Origin: a virus
Reading direction: 5' to 3' (one strand)
Length of the DNA stretch: 41,945 nt
Virus record (IMG/VR): IMGVR_UViG_3300047320_000062
Coordinates: 1-41,945 of that record
Part shown: piece by piece, positions 1 to 5,590 of the stretch
Position numbering within the stretch: the stretch's first letter is position 1
How the letters are laid out: every line of letters starts with the position of its first letter
The notes under the pieces: model-generated
Told to the model about the DNA's origin: nothing
What the model saw: the letters and a program-made list of their open reading frames with translations, nothing else
Database searches by the model: none
Made by a program: the position numbers and the translations under genes

Positions 1-212
1 CCGGCTACGCGTATCAGGGTCGCCGGGCCGGTGCGGTAATGCTGGCTGCCGCAGGGGTGCTTGCACTCGGCGCGTGCGATACCGGCCCTAAGTGTCTGGA
101 CTATGACACTCAGGTTGTGAGCACGACCACGATCGTGAACGGCAAGGTTGTGCCGGGAACGTCCATCGTGACTGTCTGCACCCGGTACGAGGACGAGGGG
201 AAGCACAAGTGA
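1..212 (+). CDS. Lipoprotein, 3' part (gene continues from 41822 across the circular join)
   Basis: Reading from GTG 41822 through the window end and back in at base 1 gives an unbroken 77-80 residue protein ending at TGA 210-212. It has a basic N-terminus (QGRRAG), a hydrophobic stretch ([15 protein letters not shown]) and a lipobox LGAC, so it should be cleaved at the Cys, lipidated and anchored outside the cytoplasmic membrane. The mature part is short (about 40 residues) with two further Cys, and no domain was recognised. It overlaps thyX before it and the dCMP deaminase after it by 4 nt each, so the three are probably translated together. Small phage lipoproteins sometimes block superinfection; that role is only inferred here. 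Confidence 0.75.
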   Translation, partial: GYAYQGRRAGAVMLAAAGVLALGACDTGPKCLDYDTQVVSTTTIVNGKVVPGTSIVTVCTRYEDEGKHK

Positions 213-616
213 CCGACCGACCTGATTGGGACCCGTACTTTCTCGCCGGTGCTGCTTGGGTGTCGACGCGCGCCGACTGCACCCGGGCTCAGGTGGGGGC
301 AATCCTCGTGAACGCTCAACACGACGTGAGGGGGACCGGTTACAACGGTGCCCCTTCCGGGGTGCCGGGTTGCAAGTCTCAAGGGGCTTGCCCTCGTGGG
401 AAGTTGAGCCCGGACGAGTGCCCGCGTGATAGCGACTACAGCAACTGCATTGCGGACCACGCTGAGCGGAACGCCATTGACCACACCCCTAAGGGGGAGT
501 TGCCCGGGGCGACGCTGTACACCACTCGTGAGCCGTGTCCGGCTTGCTGGACGCTCATACGGGCTAGCGGCATTGCTCGGGTGGTTACCCCTGAGCGTGG
601 GTACGAGCGGCCCTAG
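209..616 (+). CDS. Deoxycytidylate (dCMP) deaminase
   Basis: 135 residues from GTG 209, which overlaps the stop of the lipoprotein gene (GTGA). It shows the zinc-dependent cytidine/deoxycytidylate deaminase signature: HAERNAI (His ligand plus catalytic Glu) and EPCPACW (PCxxC, the two Cys ligands). An upstream Cys-rich stretch (CKSQGACPRGKLSPDEC) fits the extra zinc site of dCMP deaminases of the ComEB type. It converts dCMP to dUMP, the substrate of the phage ThyX encoded two genes upstream, so the two form a short dTMP pathway. It is followed by an operator palindrome at 620-641. Confidence 0.93.
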   Translation: MTDRPDWDPYFLAGAAWVSTRADCTRAQVGAILVNAQHDVRGTGYNGAPSGVPGCKSQGACPRGKLSPDECPRDSDYSNCIADHAERNAIDHTPKGELPGATLYTTREPCPACWTLIRASGIARVVTPERGYERP

Positions 617-619
617 GGT

Positions 620-641
620 CAGCTACTGAATTCAGTACCTG
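620..641. promoter_or_regulatory. Operator-like palindrome, copy 1
   Basis: Halves CAGCTACTGAA / TTCAGTACCTG. It starts 4 nt after the deaminase stop and ends 2 nt before the TTGCGT -35 box at 644-649, so a bound protein would sit against RNA polymerase at the promoter of the 715 gene. Confidence 0.8.
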
Positions 642-643
642 CC

Positions 644-673
644 TTGCGTTGGGCTCGTCGTTCGTGCTTAACT
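644..673 (+). promoter_or_regulatory. Early promoter for the 715 gene
   Basis: TTGCGT (644-649), then 17 nt to CTTAAC or 18 nt to TTAACT (about 667-673). The spacing from the palindrome to the -35 box is the same as at 1132, 1465 and 29129. Confidence 0.6.
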
Positions 674-714
674 CCGTCTCGTAAGCGAACGCACGGCACA
701 CAAGGGGAGAGACC

Positions 715-951
715 ATGGAACTGATTGAGCGCACGATCACTGCTGAGGAGCTTGAGACTGAGTACCGGGCTCGTGCGGGTCGTTGGAACGTCTACCGTGA
801 CGGTGGCCACTGGGACGGGATGACCGGCTACGGGTTCCCGTGGGCCATGGGCACGGCCGAGTGGATCGGTCGCCCCTCGTTCGTCCGCTCGCTGGTGGTT
901 GAGTTCATTGACGCTGAGGGTGGCGAGAAGGTAACCGCGAACCTCAAGTAG
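715..951 (+). CDS. Small early protein, unknown function
   Basis: 78 residues from ATG 715 with a good ribosome site (GGGGAGAGACC just upstream). The first half is charged and helical in character (ELIERTITAEELETEYRAR); the middle is rich in Trp, Gly and Tyr (RWNVYRDGGHWDGMTGYGFPW). No family was recognised. It is a single-gene unit with its own operator-linked promoter upstream and an intrinsic terminator directly after the stop, a layout shared by several neighbouring genes. That layout suggests a small regulatory or host-modifying protein made early, but this is inference. Confidence 0.7.
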   Translation: MELIERTITAEELETEYRARAGRWNVYRDGGHWDGMTGYGFPWAMGTAEWIGRPSFVRSLVVEFIDAEGGEKVTANLK

Positions 952-959
952 GACCAAGG

Positions 960-983
960 GCCCCCTCTCCGGAGGGGGCTTTC
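960..983 (+). terminator. Intrinsic terminator
   Basis: 8-bp stem GCCCCCTC (960-967) with GAGGGGGC (972-979), 4-nt loop TCCG, followed by TTTCC. It closes the single-gene unit 715-951. Confidence 0.85.
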
Positions 984-1107
984 CTGCGTTGACCTGCTGT
1001 GATTACGTTGGGTCAGGAGGCCGGCGAGTTGGTGACCCTACGTGACTTTTTTTAAGGTCGGCTCCCACCGTGACTAAAGTTAGGGCATGTCTGTCAACCT
1101 GTCAAGT

Positions 1108-1129
1108 CAGCTACTGAATTCAGTACCTG
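1108..1129. promoter_or_regulatory. Operator-like palindrome, copy 2
   Basis: Halves CAGCTACTGAA / TTCAGTACCTG, identical to copy 1. It ends 2 nt before the TTGCAT box at 1132. Confidence 0.8.
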
Positions 1130-1131
1130 CC

Positions 1132-1160
1132 TTGCATTGGGGCTCTCGGGCGGGTAGTGT
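1132..1160 (+). promoter_or_regulatory. Early promoter for the 1199 gene
   Basis: TTGCAT (1132-1137), 17-nt spacer, TAGTGT (1155-1160). Downstream TTCTTGTCAGC resembles the leaders at 1494, 2415 and 29158, so the transcription start region is conserved too. Confidence 0.72.
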
Positions 1161-1198
1161 TCTTCTTGTCAGCGAGACACCGACCAAGGAGAAACCAA

Positions 1199-1357
1199 AT
1201 GTTCTACGTCACTCTCAAGGACACCGAGACCGGCCAGACTTTCACCAACGAGTACGCTCACGAGCTTGACGCCGCGCGCCGGATCACGGACGGCGAGATC
1301 TACATCAACCTTGAGGTTGTCGCCCACAACGTGGACCGCAGCAAGTTCCGCCGCTAG
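1199..1357 (+). CDS. Small early protein, unknown function
   Basis: 52 residues. ATG 1199 is chosen because AAGGAG lies 7-12 nt upstream and because an earlier in-frame ATG (1157) falls inside the -10 box. The protein is soluble and mixed in charge (MFYVTLKDTETGQTFTNEYAHELDAARRI), ending in a basic tail (DRSKFRR). No family was recognised. It is a separate unit with an operator-linked promoter and its own terminator at 1366-1388, like the 715 gene. Confidence 0.7.
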   Translation: MFYVTLKDTETGQTFTNEYAHELDAARRITDGEIYINLEVVAHNVDRSKFRR

Positions 1358-1365
1358 GAGGGACG

Positions 1366-1388
1366 GCCCCCGAAAGGGGGCTTTTCCT
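1366..1388 (+). terminator. Intrinsic terminator
   Basis: GCCCCC (1366-1371), GAAA tetraloop, GGGGGC (1376-1381), then TTTTCCTTT. A classic stem, tetraloop and T-tail ending the 1199 unit. Confidence 0.9.
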
Positions 1389-1413
1389 TTGCCCTAGCTT
1401 GTGAACAAGTTCA

Positions 1414-1440
1414 ATGCATGGGCGTTACATCTATCTTTGG
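1414..1440 (+). repeat. 27-bp direct repeat, copy 1 (partner at 3073-3099)
   Basis: Begins ATGCATGGGCGTTACATC and ends TATCTTTGG. It matches 3073-3099 at 25 of 27 positions. Both copies are non-coding and lie about 25 nt after an intrinsic terminator; this one runs directly into operator copy 3. Possible activator or promoter site. Confidence 0.7.
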
Positions 1441-1462
1441 CAGGTACTGAATTCAGTAGTTG
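1441..1462. promoter_or_regulatory. Operator-like palindrome, copy 3
   Basis: Halves CAGGTACTGAA / TTCAGTAGTTG. Ends 2 nt before the TTGCGC box at 1465. Confidence 0.8.
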
Positions 1463-1464
1463 CC

Positions 1465-1493
1465 TTGCGCGGGGGAGCGTGAGCCTGTAGCGT
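1465..1493 (+). promoter_or_regulatory. Early promoter for the 1535 gene
   Basis: TTGCGC (1465-1470), 17-nt spacer, TAGCGT (1488-1493), then CTCCCTTGTCAGCAGG, the shared early leader. Confidence 0.72.
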
Positions 1494-1534
1494 CTCCCTT
1501 GTCAGCAGGAAACGGCGCAGGGGAGACGGCAGAG

Positions 1535-2353
1535 ATGTTCACCATCCGGTACAGCACCACCACGAACCACATCGCTGGTATCGAGTGCAGCACCAAGGGT
1601 GAGGGTTCCGAGTCGGGTGCAGTCGTCTCCTACTACGCTCAGAGCGCGTGCGGCACGCTGACCCGCTCCCGCCTCGCTCAGGGCAAGAGCTACGAGAGCC
1701 TTGCCGAGGCGCTTGAGGCCGCTCGTAAGACCGGTGGGCGCAAGCTCTGCAAGCGCTGCGAGAAGGCTGCTGAGGCTGCCCTTGAGGCCGCTGAGGCGCC
1801 GGTTGAGGACGAGGTGACCGAGACCCCCAAGGCACTCACGTTCAAGCGGACGCGGGACGCTCTTGAGCGCATGACCTACGTTGCCGAGTCTGAGCGCTTC
1901 CGCTACAACGTGCGGAGCGCCGGTAAGGGGCTGTGGGAGGTTGAGGTTTGGTCCCTCAAGCTCGTGGGGGAGATTGACCCGGTCGTGATCGCTGACAAGC
2001 AGATTGCCTCTCTCGTTGGCGTGTCCTACGCGGACGCCAAGGCTGAGGCCGAGAAGTACGAGGCTGAGCACAACGCTGAGCCGGTGAACGAGGACGAGGA
2101 GACCAAGACCATGCCGGACGCTCCCAAGGGCGCTCAGGAGCCCGCTGAGCCCCGTATCAAGTTCAAGGTTGACCGCATCCTGTCTTCCGGGATTGTGACC
2201 GGTGCGGACGGGTCCAAGGTCTATACGATGCTCGTTGAGGAGAGCGTGAGGGGGCCGGTGCGGCTGACGTTCCCGGAGAGCGAGGCTCTGTGGCTGTTCG
2301 CTGACATCATGGACAACGCAAAGGAGTTCCGGGCGTGGCAGCAAGAGGAGTGA
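1535..2353 (+). CDS. Early protein with N-terminal Cys-rich domain, unknown function
   Basis: 272 residues from ATG 1535. The open frame extends back to 1460, but that would put the start inside the promoter, and GGGGAGA sits at the right distance from 1535. Residues 1-75 hold SACGTLTRSRL and KLCKRCEKAAE, that is a CG motif and a CxxC that look like a small zinc-binding module, related in pattern to those in the 29200 and 30661 products. Residues about 70-95 and 170-210 are Ala/Glu-rich linkers; the C-terminal third (IKFKVDRILSSGIVTG) looks like a compact beta domain. No catalytic motif was seen. It may be a DNA- or RNA-binding early protein; function unknown. Confidence 0.75.
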   Translation: MFTIRYSTTTNHIAGIECSTKGEGSESGAVVSYYAQSACGTLTRSRLAQGKSYESLAEALEAARKTGGRKLCKRCEKAAEAALEAAEAPVEDEVTETPKALTFKRTRDALERMTYVAESERFRYNVRSAGKGLWEVEVWSLKLVGEIDPVVIADKQIASLVGVSYADAKAEAEKYEAEHNAEPVNEDEETKTMPDAPKGAQEPAEPRIKFKVDRILSSGIVTGADGSKVYTMLVEESVRGPVRLTFPESEALWLFADIMDNAKEFRAWQQEE

Positions 2354-2372
2354 CCTAGCCCACACGAGGGGG

Positions 2373-2394
2373 CAGGTACTGAATTCAGTATCTG
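2373..2394. promoter_or_regulatory. Operator-like palindrome, copy 4, in a terminator-like hairpin
   Basis: Halves CAGGTACTGAA / TTCAGTATCTG. The flanks extend the inverted repeat to GAGGGGGCAG... and ...CTGCCCTC, followed by TTTT (2400-2403), so the RNA would look like an intrinsic terminator for the 1535 gene. The right half also supplies the likely -35 (CAGTAT) of the next promoter. Confidence 0.8.
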
Positions 2395-2414
2395 CCCTCT
2401 TTTCGTGTTAGCGT
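2386..2414 (+). promoter_or_regulatory. Promoter for the 2450 gene, overlapping operator copy 4
   Basis: TAGCGT at 2409-2414 with the conserved TTCTCTTGTCAGCAGG leader. There is no TTG -35; 17 nt upstream lies CAGTAT (2386-2391) inside the palindrome, so a bound protein would cover the -35. Confidence 0.6.
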
Positions 2415-2449
2415 TCTCTTGTCAGCAGGAACGAGGGGCGGAGCGGGAC

Positions 2450-2803
2450 ATGTCGGGTTGGAAGATCGTTGGGGTTACGGACGAGTCCACCACGTGTGAG
2501 GTGTGCGGACGGGTTGAGCTTAAGAGCACGGTTGTGCTTGAGCTTGAGGACGGCTCGCGTCTGTACGCCGGTTCCTCGTGCGCTGCTCGTAAGGTCGGCG
2601 TCAAGGCGGCTGACATGCGGGGCTCGGTCAAGGCGTACCGCAACCGGCTTGAGGCCGCCCGGTGTGACTTCCCTAGCTACTTCCGGGGTCTGTTCGGCAA
2701 GACCCTTGAGCAGTACCTCAGGGAGTTCCCTGAGCACCGTGCGGTGCCTGAGGGCATGTACCGCCGGTTCATGCTCAAGCGGGGGTTTGACGTAGCAGCG
2801 TGA
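2450..2803 (+). CDS. Zinc-finger-like early protein
   Basis: 117 residues from ATG 2450 (GGAGCGGG upstream; an earlier in-frame start at 2405 lies in the promoter). The N-terminal half has CEVCGRVELKSTVVLELEDG and then SSCAARKVG, that is CxxCG, an LK-T-V-L strand, then GSxCAxxxxG. This layout is common in small actinophage and actinobacterial proteins and is probably a zinc-stabilised fold. The C-terminal half (SYFRGLFGKTLEQYLREFPEHRAVPEGMYRRFMLKRGF) is basic and helical. It may bind nucleic acid; the true role is unknown. Confidence 0.75.
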   Translation: MSGWKIVGVTDESTTCEVCGRVELKSTVVLELEDGSRLYAGSSCAARKVGVKAADMRGSVKAYRNRLEAARCDFPSYFRGLFGKTLEQYLREFPEHRAVPEGMYRRFMLKRGFDVAA

Positions 2804-2822
2804 CCTAGCCCACACGGGGAGG

Positions 2823-2844
2823 CAGGTACTGAATTCAGTATCTG
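2823..2844. promoter_or_regulatory. Operator-like palindrome, copy 5, in a terminator-like hairpin
   Basis: Halves CAGGTACTGAA / TTCAGTATCTG. Flanking GAGG and CCTC extend the stem, and GTTTCG follows, so the element can serve as terminator of the 2450 unit as well as operator of the next promoter. Confidence 0.8.
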
Positions 2845-2863
2845 CCTCGTTTCGTGCTACTGT
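2836..2863 (+). promoter_or_regulatory. Promoter for a leaderless mRNA (2870 gene)
   Basis: TACTGT (2858-2863) ends 6 nt before ATG 2870. CAGTAT (2836-2841, inside the palindrome) lies 16 nt upstream as a possible -35. A start at the usual distance would put the first base of the RNA at or next to the A of ATG. Confidence 0.55.
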
Positions 2864-2869
2864 TCTCAC

Positions 2870-3022
2870 ATGAACAGAGACGAGCTGAGCGAAGAGGCCC
2901 GGATCATGCTGGACCTGATGGAAATCGACGAGATCATAGAGCGCCGGAAGATGGTCCGGGAAGTGCTCGAAAGATCCTGGCTCACAGCAGAGATGATCCT
3001 CTTGCAAGAGCCCGACGAGTGA
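2870..3022 (+). CDS. Small acidic helical protein, probably leaderless
   Basis: 50 residues beginning MNRDELSEEARIMLDLMEID and ending LLQEPDE; strongly helical and acidic, with no recognised family. There is no Shine-Dalgarno sequence, but a -10 box lies 6 nt before ATG, which fits a leaderless mRNA as is common in actinobacteria. The gene is enclosed by operator copy 5 and a terminator at 3029-3057. Its size and character would suit a small protein that binds and modulates another protein; this is inference only. Confidence 0.65.
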   Translation: MNRDELSEEARIMLDLMEIDEIIERRKMVREVLERSWLTAEMILLQEPDE

Positions 3023-3028
3023 AGATGA

Positions 3029-3057
3029 CCCCCCGTCACTTAGGCGGGGGGCTTCTT
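3029..3057 (+). terminator. Intrinsic terminator
   Basis: CCCCCCG (3029-3035) pairs with CGGGGGG (3045-3051), 9-nt loop, tail CTTCTTTG. Ends the 2870 unit. Confidence 0.8.
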
Positions 3058-3072
3058 TGTGTCTGCACCTAG

Positions 3073-3099
3073 ATGCGTGGGCGCTACATCTATCTTTGG
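3073..3099 (+). repeat. 27-bp direct repeat, copy 2 (partner at 1414-1440)
   Basis: Begins ATGCGTGGGCGCTACATC and ends TATCTTTGG; two mismatches from copy 1. It starts the non-coding stretch 3058-3256, which also holds short inverted repeats: AAGGAT (3161) with ATCCTT (3175), and two CTTAAG sites. Confidence 0.7.
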
Positions 3100-3256
3100 T
3101 CTGGATGTAACGGCCATGCGCTTGAGGTCTAAGGGGTGAGCCCGGTTGTACGACTTAAGAAGGATCCCTGAATAATCCTTACGGCGCTCTTGTTGAACTC
3201 TTAAGAACCTCATAATTGGAGTACAGGGTTCCGGATCACAAGGCGGGGGTAGTGCA

Positions 3257-3607
3257 GTGTCGTCGTTCAGGGTCAGCATGACGCTTGGGGTTCTCGTCCG
3301 GGGCTCTGAGGGTGTCGCGTGGCGTCCGTGCCTGCGGGTGCCATCCCTGGGGCACGAGATCGTGATGAGCAACGAGGAGCTTGGGCCGCTCATGCGGGCT
3401 CAGGCAACGTTGGTAGAACGCTTCCTGACGCCCATGGGGGAGCCGTACGAGGGTTTCCGCATCGTGGCCCGTGACACGGCCTCAGGCGCCCTTGTGGCGC
3501 TCGTGAGGTGGGTCCGGTGTCCGGGCTCTGGCCGGTACCGCCCGGCGCCCGATGATGCGGCTCTGTTCCTGGCGTACGAGCATGGGGCGGGTCTCCTCGC
3601 TGCCTAG
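3257..3607 (+). CDS. Hypothetical protein
   Basis: 116 residues from GTG 3257, with GGCGGGGG about 8 nt upstream; ATG 3278 is a possible later start. The sequence (YEGFRIVARDTASGALVALVRWVRCPGSGRY) looks like a small beta-rich soluble domain; no family was recognised. It is not preceded by a palindrome, unlike the genes just before it, but by a 150-nt non-coding stretch. Codon use matches the neighbours, which supports it as a real gene. Confidence 0.6.
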   Translation: MSSFRVSMTLGVLVRGSEGVAWRPCLRVPSLGHEIVMSNEELGPLMRAQATLVERFLTPMGEPYEGFRIVARDTASGALVALVRWVRCPGSGRYRPAPDDAALFLAYEHGAGLLAA

Positions 3608-3612
3608 GTGGG

Positions 3613-3618
3613 TACGCT
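3613..3618 (+). promoter_or_regulatory. Putative -10 box for a leaderless mRNA (3625 gene)
   Basis: TACGCT ends 6 nt before ATG 3625, the same spacing as TACTGT to ATG 2870. No clear -35 was seen. Confidence 0.35.
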
Positions 3619-3624
3619 CGCGGC

Positions 3625-3840
3625 ATGGATGAGTTGATGCACGGGATTGCCCCGCCCAAGGTCAAGCCGTACAGCAGTGCGGCGGAGCTGCTTGCCAAGC
3701 TTGAGGGGCGTGCGGCTATGTGGGAGCGGCATGCGCGGGATGCCACGGACCGGGCGGCTGAATTCGAGAGCGCTGCTCAGCGGATTAGGGACGGCGCGTC
3801 AAGGGTGACCGTTGGGCGAACCACCTACACACTTGAGTAG
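3625..3840 (+). CDS. Small coiled-coil-like protein
   Basis: 71 residues from ATG 3625. The central part (AAELLAKLEGRAAMWERHARDATDRAAEFESAAQRIRDGA) is a long charged helix with heptad-like spacing, and the tail (RVTVGRTTYTLE) a short beta hairpin. No ribosome site is evident. No family was recognised. It starts 18 nt after the 3257 gene. Confidence 0.6.
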   Translation: MDELMHGIAPPKVKPYSSAAELLAKLEGRAAMWERHARDATDRAAEFESAAQRIRDGASRVTVGRTTYTLE

Positions 3841-3910
3841 TTGGGGCGTAATCTGGCGTAACTGGCCTGGTAACAGACCGGGCCTGACGCTGAGTTAGGA
3901 AAATCGAACA

Positions 3911-4231
3911 ATGACCCAAGCGGACAACGCTCCGGCGTTGAGAATGTCGCTTGACTCTCACCCCACTCCGGGGCAGGGGCAAGCGCTCGTAACGGCTGTA
4001 ACTCCCTTACCTCCGGGGTGGGGTTCGTTCTGTTCAAGGCCGGACAAGGACAACCCCCCTCACTGGTACGCCGTGTCGCCCTATGCGGTGGACGCGATCA
4101 AGGACACGTGGGGTCGAGACGCGTACGGGCTTGATCACACGGTTCACGCGCCGACATGGCAAAGGCTGCATGCCGTGGTTGAGGCTCAGGTGAAGTTGTA
4201 CGACGCGCTGACAACAGGCGGTGCGCCGTGA
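3911..4231 (+). CDS. Hypothetical protein
   Basis: 106 residues from ATG 3911. The first 40 residues are low in structure (Pro, Gly, Thr); the rest (PPHWYAVSPYAVDAIKDTWGRDAYGLDHTVHAPTWQRLHAVVEAQVKLYDALTTGG) is a likely helical domain. No family was recognised. It overlaps the next gene by 4 nt (GTGA), so the pair form one transcription unit ending at the terminator at 4459-4493. Confidence 0.62.
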   Translation: MTQADNAPALRMSLDSHPTPGQGQALVTAVTPLPPGWGSFCSRPDKDNPPHWYAVSPYAVDAIKDTWGRDAYGLDHTVHAPTWQRLHAVVEAQVKLYDALTTGGAP

Positions 4232-4455
4232 GCACCGTTTTGAAGTACGTCAAGCACACCATTCGGCACGTGGACGAGGGTGGTTGGATCCTTGAGGCGT
4301 TCTGCGCCAAGGGCGGTTGTGAAGACACGTCCGGCCCGAAGGATTCATCAGAAGACGTTGAGCTGTGGTGCATGAGTCACACCGGCTTCAATCCGGATCA
4401 TGATCTATTCCGGCGGGTGGCTTCTGATCATGCGCGGGTGACGCGAGAGGAGTAA
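4228..4455 (+). CDS. Small Cys/His protein of a type common in Streptomyces
   Basis: 75 residues from GTG 4228, overlapping the previous stop. The pattern FCAKGGCEDTSG...VELWCMSHTGFNPDHDLFRRV has paired Cys and His residues (CxxxxC, WCxxH, PxH) followed by FRRV. I recall similar short proteins from many Streptomyces genomes and integrative elements, but no function is known to me. The Cys/His spacing suggests a metal-binding fold. Confidence 0.65.
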   Translation: MSTVLKYVKHTIRHVDEGGWILEAFCAKGGCEDTSGPKDSSEDVELWCMSHTGFNPDHDLFRRVASDHARVTREE

Positions 4456-4458
4456 GGG

Positions 4459-4493
4459 GAAGCCCCCGAACAGAAATGGTGTTCGGGGGCTTC
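4459..4493. terminator. Bidirectional terminator between converging genes
   Basis: Perfect 13-bp stem GAAGCCCCCGAAC / GTTCGGGGGCTTC with 9-nt loop. It separates the plus-strand early genes from the minus-strand gene at 4518-5426 and is symmetric, so it can stop transcription from both sides. Confidence 0.88.
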
Positions 4494-4517
4494 TAAGGGC
4501 ACTCTACGGGGCCCCGG

Positions 4518-5426
4518 TTAGTCGGATGAGGTATCCGGCAACCGGGGCTCTTCTGCGTCCGTGAGGACGGCCGTAACGGCGGCTGCAATGCCGGTGCTTG
4601 AGAGGTTGTCGGGGTTGGTCACGTCGACCGTGACGGGCTCGCCGGTCGGCTCCTGCGTCTCAGGGTCGACGGTCTGAGCTGTGATGGTTGCCGGGTCCTT
4701 GCGGGAGCAGTCCTCAGCGCCGGACACGTCCACCTGTACGGCTGTCTCGTCGGTCAGTACGGCCGTCATGGTCATCATGTCGGCGTGCTCGTCGTACGAG
4801 ACGGCTAGGGGCTGATCGCTGACCCGCGACAGGAACATGTGCAGGGGGTTGAGCGGTTCCGGGATTTCAATGCCGGTGACGTGCTCAACGAATGAAGTGA
4901 CCGGCCCCTTGGGCGCCTTGCGCTTGGGCTTGGCCGTTGCCTTGGGCTTGGACCGGGGCTTGGGCTGCTCGGTCGCCCTGGGCTTGGTCGGCGTGGCCTT
5001 GGCCTTGTGCTTGCCCTTGGTTGCCTTGGCGTGCTTGCGCTTCTTGGCGTGCTTGTGCTCGGCCTTGGCAGGCTTGTCCGGCGTGCGGTGCGCCTTGGTC
5101 TCAGCGAGGGGCTGAACGGGCACCTGAGGGGCTTTGGTGTCCTCGTCGGCCGGTTGGGTGTCCTCGTCGGCAACGGGGCTCTCAGGGGCTTTCTGCGGCT
5201 CGTCGGCGTCACTCGCTGCGGGTGTGGGCAGACGGCTACCGGGTCGGCCCTCAGTGCTCTCCTCACCGGGCACAATGTCAGCCGGTATTACTGACTGTTC
5301 GTCGGTGTGCGCGTCGTGGTCGGCGCGTCCGAGGAAGAACGCGAGGGGGAGCGAGGCAGCGAGCATGCCGTACGCGACCTTTCCCCCTAGTGGTATGTGC
5401 TGCTTGGTTGCTGAGCGCGTGCCCAC
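4518..5426 (-). CDS. Membrane-anchored, Lys/Pro/Ala-rich surface protein
   Basis: 302 residues from a GTG at 5426. Residues about 14-32 (GKVAYGMLAASLPLAFFLG) form one membrane segment after a basic N-terminus, predicting a cytoplasmic N-terminus and an outside C-terminus. Residues about 35-100 are acidic and Pro-rich; about 100-170 are extremely Lys/Ala/Pro-rich (HKHAKKRKHAKATKGKHK), as in cell-wall-spanning spacers. The last 120 residues form a folded acidic domain with one Cys, family unknown. It is one of only two minus-strand genes and lies back to back with the integrase, the usual place for genes expressed in the lysogen. A role in superinfection exclusion or lysogenic conversion is plausible but inferred. 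Confidence 0.75.
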   Translation of the reverse strand: MGTRSATKQHIPLGGKVAYGMLAASLPLAFFLGRADHDAHTDEQSVIPADIVPGEESTEGRPGSRLPTPAASDADEPQKAPESPVADEDTQPADEDTKAPQVPVQPLAETKAHRTPDKPAKAEHKHAKKRKHAKATKGKHKAKATPTKPRATEQPKPRSKPKATAKPKRKAPKGPVTSFVEHVTGIEIPEPLNPLHMFLSRVSDQPLAVSYDEHADMMTMTAVLTDETAVQVDVSGAEDCSRKDPATITAQTVDPETQEPTGEPVTVDVTNPDNLSSTGIAAAVTAVLTDAEEPRLPDTSSD

Positions 5427-5590
5427 CCTTGTCCCCGTCTATCCGGATTGAGTTGTTCCGCTTATGGAAGCACGCGTTAAGGACCCGTATGGAAGGGGGG
5501 GCCGTGACTGACGTTTCCGCAGGTCAGCACGTACATCTATTTCCACGTTCACTGTTCGGTGACAGGGCAATTGGATGTATGCTCTAGGGC
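5427..5590. other. Divergent intergenic region: promoters and candidate attP
   Basis: The 164 nt between the minus-strand surface gene and int. In phages with large serine integrases attP usually lies next to int. The region holds imperfect inverted repeats fit for an attP arm arrangement: GTGACTGAC (5503-5511) with GGTCAGCAC (5522-5530), and GTTCAC (5547) with GTGAC (5559). The crossover dinucleotide cannot be identified from one sequence. Confidence 0.35.
5555..5583 (+). promoter_or_regulatory. Putative int promoter, leaderless
   Basis: TTCGGT (5555-5560), 17-nt spacer, TATGCT (5578-5583), then 7 nt to ATG 5591. No Shine-Dalgarno sequence precedes the ATG. Confidence 0.5.

Noticed and set aside
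1-87. 87-base terminal repeat as a true direct terminal repeat of the virion
   Set aside because: It is short, lies in the middle of a gene and is far from terminase; circular assembly overlap explains it better.
1502-2365. 287-codon minus-strand open frame
   Set aside because: Antisense shadow of the 1535 gene; no ribosome site, Leu-rich low-information sequence.
4937-5587. 216-codon plus-strand open frame opposite the surface protein gene
   Set aside because: Trp/Arg/Cys-rich sequence without domain; the minus-strand product has a membrane helix and a coherent layout.
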